Assembly: GCA_047637535.1 (NCBI GenBank)
Contig: JBLIKY010000042.1
Coordinates: 1 to 14,004, forward strand
Length of the DNA stretch: 14,004 nucleotides
Reading direction: 5' to 3'
Origin: UBA2040 sp047637535
Lineage (GTDB): Bacteria; Bacteroidota; Bacteroidia; Flavobacteriales_D; Crocinitomicaceae
Notes under the pieces: model-generated
Seen by the model: only the letters and a program-made list of their open reading frames with translations
Told to the model about the DNA's origin: nothing
Database searches by the model: none
Program-made: the position numbers and the translations under genes
Shown here: positions 1 through 6,886 of the stretch, one piece after another
Layout: every line of letters begins with the position of its first letter
Position numbering within the stretch: the stretch's first letter is position 1

Positions 1-29
1 CCTGCGATTAGTAAATTCATCTTTTTCAT
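1..29 (-). CDS. Start of a minus-strand gene, probably an exported protein (cut by window edge)
   Basis: Read on the minus strand from 29, the sequence gives ATG and then codons for MKKMNLLIA before the window ends. Two lysines followed by hydrophobic residues is how a Sec signal peptide or lipoprotein signal begins. The upstream leader (minus 59 to 30) is very AT-rich and has no Shine-Dalgarno sequence, as is usual in Bacteroidota. It contains a TTAACAATTTAAC motif like the one before the T9SS gene at 12929. Only nine codons are visible, so the product cannot be named and the start is an inference. Confidence 0.45.
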
Positions 30-245
30 TGAAAAATTGTTAAATAGTTAAATTGTTAATATAGTTTAAGTCGTAATTTCATAGTGGATCAATTCTAATC
101 GCTCAACGACGTAGTAAAAATATAAATACTTTTTAATTTAACAATTCAATATTTGTTTTTTTTTAACAAATCAATATCGGCTAAAAATCAAAATATCTCC
201 ACCCATTATTTATTGTATTGTCGTATCTTGCCCATCAAAAAACAA
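30..245. other. Divergent AT-rich intergenic region with short repeats
   Basis: This is the spacer between the partial minus-strand gene and the DUF1456 gene. It holds two direct copies of AAATTGTTAA (34-43 and 50-59) and an inverted copy, TTTAACAATT (137-146). It also holds a 7-bp inverted repeat, ATTTGTT/AACAAAT (151-157 and 165-171), around a run of T. No exact TAnnTTTG box was found for either gene; the nearest matches carry one or more mismatches. Promoters for both neighbours must lie here, but I cannot place them. Confidence 0.5.
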
Positions 246-548
246 ATGGCATTAAGCAATAACGATATCATTAAAAAACTAAGAGTTGCATTAAAACTAA
301 GAGACGATCAAATTGTTGACATCCTTAAGCATGTAGATTTTAAAATTACAAAAAGTGAATTGGGCGCTTTCTTCAGAAAAGAAGACCACCCTAAATACAT
401 GGAAATGCAAGATCAGATACTTAGAAACTTTTTAAATGGTCTCGTTATACATTTGAGAGGGACTCCGGATGAAAGAGCGAATTCTGGAAAAACTACAGAC
501 CCGACAGAGCCTACAGAGCCTACAGAACCAATATCCCCAATTTCATAG
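246..548 (+). CDS. DUF1456 family protein (short, YehS-like)
   Basis: A 100-residue cytoplasmic protein of unknown function. Residues about 4-72 match the DUF1456 pattern known from Escherichia coli YehS: an SNNDIIKKLR start, a middle KSELGAFFRKEDHP segment and a closing FLNGLVIHLRG. YehS has two such repeats in about 156 residues, whereas this protein has one. From memory, short single-repeat forms are usual in flavobacteria. The chosen ATG (246) begins MALSNND at the domain edge. The frame stays open upstream to 153, but that extension (MFFFNKSISAK...) is low-complexity and not DUF1456-like. The C-terminus is a Thr-Glu-Pro repeat that looks unstructured. It converges with the DUF389 gene with 6 bp between stops and no terminator hairpin in the gap. 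The family call is good; function is unknown. Confidence 0.85.
   Translation: MALSNNDIIKKLRVALKLRDDQIVDILKHVDFKITKSELGAFFRKEDHPKYMEMQDQILRNFLNGLVIHLRGTPDERANSGKTTDPTEPTEPTEPISPIS
495..530 (+). repeat. Four 9-bp tandem repeats coding for Thr-(Glu/Asp)-Pro
   Basis: The units are ACAGACCCG, ACAGAGCCT, ACAGAGCCT and ACAGAACCA, in frame within the DUF1456 gene, and translate to TDP-TEP-TEP-TEP. The two middle units are identical. Because the unit is 9 bp, gain or loss of copies would change tail length without breaking the frame. Confidence 0.9.
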
Positions 549-554
549 GTGAAT

Positions 555-1814
555 TTATTTCTTAGTTTGACTTGAGTCAGCTGGGTTTTTAGATTCTTCC
601 AGCTTTTTTCTTTCTTTTGCGATAGTCAGTTGGTCTTTGAGTTTATCTATTATAGATTTGAGTTCGTTTATCTGTGTATTTAAAGCCTCATTTGCATTTT
701 GTAGGCGATCTATTTCGTCAATAGCTCTGTCATATGCTTTTGACACTTGGTCAAAACCTCTCGCTTCGTTGCCAATTATAGTCAATTCAAAGTCCGCGAT
801 GTTTTCATAGTTTTTGATTTCATTCTTTAGGTCAGAGACGGTCGCTGCAGAAACTTCCCCATCGAAGAAAAGCTTCAGCGTTTTTTCTTTGTATTGAAAA
901 ATCGGTTTTCTTAAAAACAAGTCGTCATTTCCTTCGACCTCTTTCGCCATAAAGCTTTCGTAATCTCCGATTGCTCGTGACTCACCTAGAATCGTAACGA
1001 AAGTATATAAGGCAGGTATCATAACCAGTAAGGCAACAAAAGAGGCTATTCTTCCAATACGTTTTCGTTTTGCCGAATTTGCGTATTTCGACATAGGGAA
1101 TTTTAAAAGCTTGACGACTAAAAATGTAGCTAAGCCAATAAAAATAGTATTGATGATGAATAAATATAATGCGCCTGTGGCATAGCTATAATTACCAATA
1201 GCCAAACCAAAACCAACGGTACAAAGCGGCGGCATTAATGCAGTTGCAATGGCTACACCGAAGATTACACTCGCCACTGTTCCTTTTTTAGTACGGGCAA
1301 TAATTAATGCCGATCCTCCAAAAAAGGCGATTAACACGTCGCGAATATCTGGTTTTGTGCGGGCCAATAGTTCAGATGATTCTTCTCTTAAAGGAAAGAG
1401 CCAGAAAAATAAAAAGGCAGTCAATACACTTAGCGAAACCATCACCCCAAAATTGATAAGTGATTTTTTTAAGGTATCGATATCGTTTACTCCGATGGAC
1501 ATTCCAATTCCTAAAATTGGCCCCATCAAAGGTGAAATCAACATGGCTCCAATCACTACCGGTATAGAGTTGGCATTTAAGCCGATTGATGCAATAAAAA
1601 TGGAGCAAATTAAGATCCAAGCCGTAGCGCCTTTAAACGAAATGTCAGCCTTAATGGCATCCATTGTAGCGGCATTGTCTGTGTCGTGACGAAAATCGAG
1701 AAGTTCGACAAGAAACCCTTTTAAACTAAATGCCAAACCTTTAGCGCCTTCCTTTACAGCCTCTTTTTTTTGCTTGACCGCTTCGTCCTTGATTTTATCG
1801 CTTTCGTCTTCCAT
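555..1814 (-). CDS. DUF389 family membrane protein with C-terminal coiled coil
   Basis: A 419-residue inner-membrane protein of the DUF389 (TIGR00341-like) family; its function is not established. After a charged cytoplasmic N-terminus (1-60), hydrophobic segments lie near 63-81, 84-107, 119-141, 157-174, 182-204, 213-236 and 256-276. Family-typical stretches include IPVVIGAMLISPLMGPILG (84-102), FFGGSALIIAR (164-174) and IATALMPPLCTVG (189-201). Residues 277-350 form a soluble domain, and about 355-405 are rich in heptad-like Leu/Ile among Glu, Lys and Asn, suggesting a coiled coil. The tail is charged and polar. The gene starts 65 bp after the ygiQ stop on the same strand with no terminator between, so it is probably co-transcribed. 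No link in function between the two is evident. Confidence 0.88.
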   Translation of the reverse strand: MEDESDKIKDEAVKQKKEAVKEGAKGLAFSLKGFLVELLDFRHDTDNAATMDAIKADISFKGATAWILICSIFIASIGLNANSIPVVIGAMLISPLMGPILGIGMSIGVNDIDTLKKSLINFGVMVSLSVLTAFLFFWLFPLREESSELLARTKPDIRDVLIAFFGGSALIIARTKKGTVASVIFGVAIATALMPPLCTVGFGLAIGNYSYATGALYLFIINTIFIGLATFLVVKLLKFPMSKYANSAKRKRIGRIASFVALLVMIPALYTFVTILGESRAIGDYESFMAKEVEGNDDLFLRKPIFQYKEKTLKLFFDGEVSAATVSDLKNEIKNYENIADFELTIIGNEARGFDQVSKAYDRAIDEIDRLQNANEALNTQINELKSIIDKLKDQLTIAKERKKLEESKNPADSSQTKK

Positions 1815-1879
1815 TATTCAACTGCATTAAATTGATGCACTAAATTAGGTAATACTACGATTGAAAGTGAAAATTGAGA

Positions 1880-3817
1880 TTATTTTCTTACGACTTTTGA
1901 TTTTTCCTTTTCGCGTCGTTTCTCTAGCCATTCGGGCATAGGTTTTTGACCTGAAACATTTGAAGCAGCTTCAACTTTTGGCTTTTCCTCTAATAACTTT
2001 TCAATTAAATCAGGGCGTTTAGCCTTTTGAAGTTGTTTTCTTATCCAGTCTTTGTTTTCTCTCTTATACCAAAAGAAAAAACGGTTTTGTTTCTGCTTTT
2101 CTTCCTTCGTTTTTGCCGTTTTAATTGGCTTCAAAGTATAAGGATGCACGCCAGAATAGTAAATCACTGTCGCTACTGTCATTGGAGTAGGCGTAAAATC
2201 TTGAACCTGCTCAAGCTGAAAGCCCATGTCCTTAGTCTCTGCAGCTAGATTCGCCATATCTTGTTCTTCACAACCTGGGTGAGAACTAATGAAATAAGGA
2301 ATCAATTGCTGATTAATATTGTGCTTAGCCGATATTTCGTCGTACTTCTTCTTGAATTTGTGGAAATAACTAAAAGAAGGTTTTCTCATTACCCTCAATG
2401 TAGCATCCGAAGTATGTTCGGGTGCCACCTTTAATCTTCCTGAGACGTGACGTGTTATTACTTGTTCGATATACTCATCGTGATTACCGTCTTCGTTGTT
2501 TTTATTGAAGTCGTCGACTAATAGGTCATAACGAATACCCGAACCAACAAAAGCCTTCTTAATTTTTGGATGAGCATCTACCTTTCGGTATAAGTTAGTC
2601 AGAGGTTTATGAGAAGTATCTAGGTTGCTGCAAATAACAGGGTGTATACAACTCGGACTTGTACATCTCGCACAAATCCCCATGTCTTTCCCCTTCATTT
2701 TATACATATTCGCAGACGGACCGCCTATGTCTGATAAATACCCTTTAAAATCTGGATCTTCGGCAACTCGGTCAACTTCAGCCATGATCGATTCTTCACT
2801 TCGAGAAGCGATAAATTTACCTTGGTGTGCTGAGATTGTACAAAAAGAACAGCCGCCAAAACATCCTCGGTGCATGTTTACCGAAAACTTAATCATTTCA
2901 AACGCCGGAATCGAACCTCTGTTTTTGTATTTCGGGTGAGGAGCTCTTGTATAAGGTAAATCAAACGAACTGTCAATTTCCTTCTCCGTCATGGTTATAT
3001 ATGGCGGGTTGATAACAAGGGTTTTATCCCCTGCAGATTGTGTAATTCTATTGGCTTCTAATTTATTCGATTCAACTTCAACGATTTTGAAATTGGCCGC
3101 ATATTTAATTTTGTCTTTCAAACAGTCTTCGTGAGAGGACAGTTCAACCGTTTTCCACTGCTTATTTTTCGGAAGTTCTTCTGAAGCATCTTGTAAGAAA
3201 GCGACTTGTTTGAGGGTCTTTAAATTGGAAAATGGCACACCTTTCTTCAACAATTTTAACATATCGCGAAGGGGTTGATCTCCCATTCCATATACCAACA
3301 AATCGGCTTTTGAATCCACTAAGATACTTGGCATTAGTTCGTCTTTCCAATAATCATAGTGAGTTACCCTTCTTAGACTAGCTTCAATACCGCCAATCAA
3401 AACGGGAACATCAGGATAGATTTCTTTAAGAATTTTTGAATAAACAACTGTAGTATAATCGGGTCTAAACCCAGCTTGTCCGCCAGGAGTATACGCGTCA
3501 GTAGATCGTAAACGTTTGTTGGCCGTGTAATGATTCACCATAGAGTCCATACATCCGGCTGTAACCCCGAAAAAATACTTAGGTGTGCCGAATTTTTTAA
3601 AATCACGCAAATCATCTTGCCAATTTGGCTGCGCCACAATACCGACTTTAAAGCCTTCTGACTCAATAATTCTACCAATTACGGCCGTCCCAAATGCAGG
3701 ATGGTCGACATACGCATCCCCCGAAAACAGGATTACATCAAGTTCATTCCACCCTCTTTTATCGGCTTCTTTTTTGGTTAAGGGTAACCAGTCAGTTATT
3801 GGACGTTCATTTATCAC
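1880..3817 (-). CDS. ygiQ: YgiQ family radical SAM protein
   Basis: A 645-residue member of the YgiQ (UPF0313) radical S-adenosylmethionine family. The reaction and substrate of the family are not known to me. The N-terminal half holds a cobalamin-binding-like alpha/beta region with FSGDAYVDHPAFG (31-43), PNWQDDLRDF (64-73) and VLIGGIEASLRR (139-150). The radical SAM motif CxxxCxxC is Cys319, Cys323 and Cys326 and would bind a 4Fe-4S cluster. A second cysteine group (382, 385, 390, 396) may bind metal. The C-terminus is basic and somewhat shorter than in E. coli YgiQ (739 residues). The start is GTG at 3817, since no in-frame ATG lies near and the translated N-terminus (MINERPITDWLP) fits the family. 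A consensus promoter ends only about 5 bases upstream, so the mRNA may be leaderless. Confidence 0.93.
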   Translation of the reverse strand: MINERPITDWLPLTKKEADKRGWNELDVILFSGDAYVDHPAFGTAVIGRIIESEGFKVGIVAQPNWQDDLRDFKKFGTPKYFFGVTAGCMDSMVNHYTANKRLRSTDAYTPGGQAGFRPDYTTVVYSKILKEIYPDVPVLIGGIEASLRRVTHYDYWKDELMPSILVDSKADLLVYGMGDQPLRDMLKLLKKGVPFSNLKTLKQVAFLQDASEELPKNKQWKTVELSSHEDCLKDKIKYAANFKIVEVESNKLEANRITQSAGDKTLVINPPYITMTEKEIDSSFDLPYTRAPHPKYKNRGSIPAFEMIKFSVNMHRGCFGGCSFCTISAHQGKFIASRSEESIMAEVDRVAEDPDFKGYLSDIGGPSANMYKMKGKDMGICARCTSPSCIHPVICSNLDTSHKPLTNLYRKVDAHPKIKKAFVGSGIRYDLLVDDFNKNNEDGNHDEYIEQVITRHVSGRLKVAPEHTSDATLRVMRKPSFSYFHKFKKKYDEISAKHNINQQLIPYFISSHPGCEEQDMANLAAETKDMGFQLEQVQDFTPTPMTVATVIYYSGVHPYTLKPIKTAKTKEEKQKQNRFFFWYKRENKDWIRKQLQKAKRPDLIEKLLEEKPKVEAASNVSGQKPMPEWLEKRREKEKSKVVRK

Positions 3818-3821
3818 AGCG

Positions 3822-3852
3822 CAAAGGTAGGTAAACTAAAGATGAGCGCAAA
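3822..3852 (-). promoter_or_regulatory. Bacteroidota-type promoter of ygiQ
   Basis: On the minus strand, TTTG (3852 to 3849) is followed after exactly 19 bases by TACCTTTG (3829 to 3822). This matches the Bacteroidetes housekeeping promoter (TTTG, 19-21 bases, TAnnTTTG) fully. Transcription should start about 5-7 bases downstream, at or next to the GTG start codon at 3817. Confidence 0.75.
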
Positions 3853-3877
3853 AAATAGTATTTTCACAATTGAAATA

Positions 3878-3885
3878 TAAATTTG
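3878..3885 (+). promoter_or_regulatory. Candidate -7 box for the lipoprotein gene
   Basis: TAAATTTG matches the TAnnTTTG consensus and lies 28 bases before the ATG at 3914. No TTTG or TTG is found at the expected -33 distance, so this is a half-match in AT-rich DNA. Confidence 0.4.
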
Positions 3886-3913
3886 TATTTTAACATCGTT
3901 AAAAGAACAAAAC

Positions 3914-4903
3914 ATGAATAAAACGCACTATTTCCTGGTATCTATGGGCCTGCTTTTAGCATTGTTTGTCTCTTGTAAATCAGATTTAAAGAAGTCAACT
4001 GAGAATAAAAAACATTACTCTAGGGCAAGTCTACTCAATTTATCCGCCTTAAATAATGACTTTGAAAACGAAATTTCCTTCCCGATTTGGTTCAACGACA
4101 GTTTGGTAAAGGCGAATTACATTCAAGGGATTGAAAGGAAAATATACCCAAGATTGCCTCTTGGAGCGGATCGAAAAAATTTGCCTTTGAAAGAAAAATT
4201 GGATTACTCTTTCGATAATAATGGAATGATAACAAGCTTGGTTCACAATTTTTACGTTGACTTGCACTCCGCATCTAGTTACAAGATGATCTATTCCAAA
4301 AATCGTCAATTCAATGACTTTTCAAAGGTGAAGGTTCAGCAAAAAAGTTACCTAGAAAATGATTATGGGACCACAAACATATTAAAACCAGGATTTCACA
4401 CTTATAAAGTTTCAAAGACAAATTCTCAATACAGCATTTATTCATCAATGGACGAAAAATCCCGAATTATAATAATAGAAGACACAATACTTTGGAATGT
4501 TTTAGCGCTTGATCGATTGTTTAAACCAAAGAAAACGGACAGAATAGTCTTTGGAACCTTGTCACAACCGATAAAAACATATTCCGTTGAAAACAAGATT
4601 AATGAATCAAATATTTACCTATACAAATACGTCGATGGTGGTTTAACTCATGTTGAACATCTCAACTATCCTTTTTTACAAAAAAGAAATTTCAATTATG
4701 ATTCAACAGGTCATTGCACATCCTATATTGACTCAAATTTTGTGGACAACAACCTGCTCTTTTTAACGAGGCATTCATTTGAGCGTGATTCTTTGGGATT
4801 TCCCATCAATGTATTTCATGAAAGAATCAATATTCTTGGTGGTATTTCATATTCTTACCAAGAAAGCTTCGAATATCAATTTTTAAATAAACGCACCAAA
4901 TAG
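3914..4903 (+). CDS. Lipoprotein of unknown function
   Basis: A 329-residue protein of no family I recognise. The N-terminus (MNKTHYFLVSMGLLLALFVSC) is a signal peptide ending in a lipobox-like FVS-Cys, with Cys21 as the likely lipidated residue. The CKSDLKK that follows is polar and could serve as a linker. The body is rich in Asn, Ser, Tyr and Phe. Three segments share a loose pattern, DYSFDNNGMITSLV (97-110), FNYDSTGHCTSYID (260-273) and FERDSLGFPINVF (289-301), which recalls the YDxxGxxT core of YD/RHS-like beta repeats, but three weak copies do not prove that fold. The ATG at 3914 is preceded by an A-rich leader without a Shine-Dalgarno sequence. The gene lies 32 bp before pdxA with no terminator between. 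It is not part of the conserved lipid cluster and may be lineage-specific. Confidence 0.8.
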   Translation: MNKTHYFLVSMGLLLALFVSCKSDLKKSTENKKHYSRASLLNLSALNNDFENEISFPIWFNDSLVKANYIQGIERKIYPRLPLGADRKNLPLKEKLDYSFDNNGMITSLVHNFYVDLHSASSYKMIYSKNRQFNDFSKVKVQQKSYLENDYGTTNILKPGFHTYKVSKTNSQYSIYSSMDEKSRIIIIEDTILWNVLALDRLFKPKKTDRIVFGTLSQPIKTYSVENKINESNIYLYKYVDGGLTHVEHLNYPFLQKRNFNYDSTGHCTSYIDSNFVDNNLLFLTRHSFERDSLGFPINVFHERINILGGISYSYQESFEYQFLNKRTK

Positions 4904-4914
4904 GTTAAGTATAT

Positions 4915-4922
4915 TATTTTTG
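4915..4922 (+). promoter_or_regulatory. Candidate -7 box for pdxA
   Basis: TATTTTTG matches TAnnTTTG and lies 13 bases before the pdxA ATG (4936), implying a leader of roughly 6-8 bases. No -33 TTTG is found at the right distance. If it is not active, pdxA would be read from the lipoprotein gene upstream. Confidence 0.4.
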
Positions 4923-4935
4923 TAAAAAAGTAAGA

Positions 4936-6033
4936 ATGGAGACAGAAAAAGAAACGGAAGGCGGTCAAGAAATTCGCGTTGGCATCACGATTGGTGATAT
5001 CAATGGCATTGGAGCTGAAGTTATAATCAAATCTCTTTCCGATAATCGAATTTTACAAGGTTGTACACCCATCATTTACGGTTCGACCAAAACCCTCAAT
5101 TTTCACAAAAAGAACATAGCGGGTGACGAGATTCAATTTTTCAGCTGTAAAGATGCGGGGGAAGCCTTAAAAAGAAAGATCAACGTAGTACAAGTCTGGG
5201 ACGAAGAACCTTCCATTGTTTTCGGCGAAGCAAACGAAACTGGAGGTAAGCATGCCTTTCTTTCTTTGGAAAGAGCAACACAAGATCTGGCAGGTAACAA
5301 AATAGACGTATTGGTTACGGCTCCTATTTCTAAAGAAACGATCATAAAAGCCGGATTTGGTTTTCCAGGGCATACCGAATATTTAGCCGATATGTCCGGA
5401 GTTAACGAAGCTCTTATGATGATGGTCGCTGATAATTTGAGAGTAGCCTTGGTGACTTCTCATGTCAGTTTAAAGGAGGTAAGCGAACAATTAACCCGAG
5501 AAAGAATTACAGAAAAAATAATTGCTTTGGACCAATCTCTCCGCAAAGATTTTGGAATAATAAAGCCAAGAATAGCAGTTTTAGGCCTTAACCCACATGC
5601 CGGCGAAAACGGGAAAATGGGTGACGAAGAAAAGGAAACTATTAGTCCAGCGATTAATGTGGCTAAACAAAAAGGGATTTTTGCAGTTGGTCCTTTCTCC
5701 GCAGATGGGTTTTTTGGTTCTTCTAGCTTAAGCCAATTTGACGCAGTACTTGCGATGTATCACGATCAAGGATTAGGTCCGTTTAAAGCACTCGCTTTTG
5801 ATCAAGGAGTAAACTTTACTGCCGGACTGCCAATCGTGCGCACATCACCCGATCACGGTACCGCGTTTGACATAGCAGGCAAGGACAAAGCCGACCCTCA
5901 ATCCTTTAGATCAGCTTTGTATTTAGCAATGGATATTTATAAGATAAGAAAACAGATGAAAGAGATTTCATCGAATCCTTTAGCGATCTCACCACCTGAT
6001 AAAAGAAGGTCTAATTCGAGAGATTTGGATTAG
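4936..6033 (+). CDS. pdxA: 4-hydroxythreonine-4-phosphate dehydrogenase
   Basis: PdxA oxidises 4-phosphohydroxy-L-threonine with NAD+ in the DXP-dependent route to pyridoxal phosphate (vitamin B6); the product is condensed by PdxJ. The whole family pattern is present: VGITIGDINGIGAEVI (15-30), GHTEYLADMSG (145-155), TSHVSLKEV (174-182), LNPHAGENG (218-226), GPFSADGFF (252-260), MYHDQGLGPFKA (274-285) and RTSPDHGTAFDIAGK (302-316). The metal-binding histidines known from E. coli PdxA correspond to His176, His221 and His276. At 365 residues it is longer than the E. coli enzyme (329), through a short polar N-terminus and a basic, Ser/Pro-rich tail. In Bacteroidota pdxA commonly stands next to the DUF177-rpmF lipid cluster, as here; the gap to yceD is 71 bp and holds a separate promoter box. 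Confidence 0.96.
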   Translation: METEKETEGGQEIRVGITIGDINGIGAEVIIKSLSDNRILQGCTPIIYGSTKTLNFHKKNIAGDEIQFFSCKDAGEALKRKINVVQVWDEEPSIVFGEANETGGKHAFLSLERATQDLAGNKIDVLVTAPISKETIIKAGFGFPGHTEYLADMSGVNEALMMMVADNLRVALVTSHVSLKEVSEQLTRERITEKIIALDQSLRKDFGIIKPRIAVLGLNPHAGENGKMGDEEKETISPAINVAKQKGIFAVGPFSADGFFGSSSLSQFDAVLAMYHDQGLGPFKALAFDQGVNFTAGLPIVRTSPDHGTAFDIAGKDKADPQSFRSALYLAMDIYKIRKQMKEISSNPLAISPPDKRRSNSRDLD

Positions 6034-6078
6034 AAAATAAAATTGACTTGGAATGGCATAAGATTAGAATTTAAATAT

Positions 6079-6086
6079 TACCTTTG
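6079..6086 (+). promoter_or_regulatory. Candidate -7 box for the yceD-rpmF-lipid operon
   Basis: TACCTTTG, the same 8-mer as in the ygiQ promoter, lies 18 bases before the GTG start at 6105. The only upstream TTG (6048-6050) is 28 bases away, longer than the usual 19-21, so the -33 element is poor. It would place a start for yceD, rpmF and the downstream genes independent of pdxA. Confidence 0.5.
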
Positions 6087-6104
6087 TCCTCCAATTTTTA
6101 AAAT

Positions 6105-6647
6105 GTGAGTAGTTTCAAAAAACCGTTTGTAATTTCCTTTGTAGGATTGAAAAAAGGCAAACATTTGTTTGAATTTGAAGTTACTCCATCGTTCTTTGAA
6201 AATCGAGAGTATTCACCTATAGACGGTGCTGATTTAGTTGTAAAACTTGAATTGGATAAAAAAGAAACCATGATGATTGGTCAATTTTTTATTGAAGGAA
6301 GTGTTTCGGCTTTCTGTGGTAGATGCACAGATAGTTTAGATTTGCAAATAAATACAGAATTTAAAATTGTCTATAAGTTTGGAACTGAGGAATCTGATGA
6401 TGAAGCATTGGTGGTTTTAGCTCCAGAAGAATACGAACTTGATTTAGAAGATAGCATCTATGAATTGATTGTTGTTTCTTTGCCCCTGAAAATGGTTCAT
6501 CCATTAGAAGAGTGCAATCAAGAAATGATGGCAAGCGTAGAAAAATACACGGTCAATCTTCATGACGAAGAGGAAGAAGATGACAGTGAAGACGAAGAAG
6601 ATGAGGACGACGAGTCTCCTTGGTCTATATTAAAAGATTTTAAGTAA
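6105..6647 (+). CDS. yceD: DUF177 (YceD family) protein
   Basis: A 180-residue cytoplasmic protein of the DUF177/YceD family. Members lie next to rpmF throughout bacteria and have been tied to accumulation of 23S ribosomal RNA; the mechanism is not settled. Family marks are SAFCGRCTDSLDL (68-80) with the Cys71-Cys74 pair, then ELDLEDSIYELIVVSLPLK (111-129) and Cys137, and the closing SPWSILKDFK. Residues 154-170 are almost wholly Asp/Glu (16 of 17), more acidic than I would expect. The start is GTG at 6105: the overlapping ATG at 6103 is followed at once by TGA, and no better in-frame start lies close to the domain edge. It is 24 bp before rpmF, which supports co-transcription. Confidence 0.92.
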   Translation: MSSFKKPFVISFVGLKKGKHLFEFEVTPSFFENREYSPIDGADLVVKLELDKKETMMIGQFFIEGSVSAFCGRCTDSLDLQINTEFKIVYKFGTEESDDEALVVLAPEEYELDLEDSIYELIVVSLPLKMVHPLEECNQEMMASVEKYTVNLHDEEEEDDSEDEEDEDDESPWSILKDFK

Positions 6648-6671
6648 TAACGAGAATATAAACAACACAAA

Positions 6672-6863
6672 ATGGCACATCCAAAACGCAAGATTTCCAA
6701 GACGCGAAGAGACAAGAGAAGAACTCACGTCAAAGCGACTGCAAATAACATTGCTACTTGTCCAACGACAGGTCAACCGCATTTATTTCACCATGCTCAT
6801 TGGCATGAGGGGAAACTTTACTACAAAGGTAGAGTAGTTGCAGAGAAAGAAGTAGCAGCTTAA
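6672..6863 (+). CDS. rpmF: 50S ribosomal protein L32
   Basis: A 63-residue basic protein of the large ribosomal subunit. The sequence MAHPKRKISKTRRDKRRTH at the N-terminus and the ATCPTTGQPHLFHHAHW stretch are typical of L32 from Bacteroidota. It has a single cysteine (in TCPTTG) in place of the paired CxxC motifs of zinc-binding L32, so it is probably of the zinc-independent type. It sits between yceD and plsX (23 bp to plsX), the usual arrangement that links ribosome assembly with lipid synthesis genes. Confidence 0.97.
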   Translation: MAHPKRKISKTRRDKRRTHVKATANNIATCPTTGQPHLFHHAHWHEGKLYYKGRVVAEKEVAA

Positions 6864-6886
6864 GCTGTTTAACAAAACTCACCTGA

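Noticed and set aside
151..171. ATTTGTT/AACAAAT hairpin as a terminator
   Set aside because: The stem is only seven bp and all but two of its pairs are A-T, with T in the loop rather than after it. It is more likely AT-rich spacer.
153..245. Longer DUF1456 start at 153
   Set aside because: The extra 31 residues come from AT-rich upstream DNA, and the ATG at 246 begins just where the domain does.
1249..1689. 146-codon open frame on the plus strand
   Set aside because: It is antisense to the DUF389 gene, which has clear family motifs and membrane segments; the antisense product has none.
1824..1840. TGCAT/ATGCA inverted repeat between ygiQ and the DUF389 gene
   Set aside because: Five-bp arms around a 7-base loop are expected by chance and no U-tract follows, so it is not a terminator.
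2625..2939. 104-codon open frame on the plus strand
   Set aside because: It is antisense to the radical SAM core of ygiQ, including the CxxxCxxC region, and has no support of its own.
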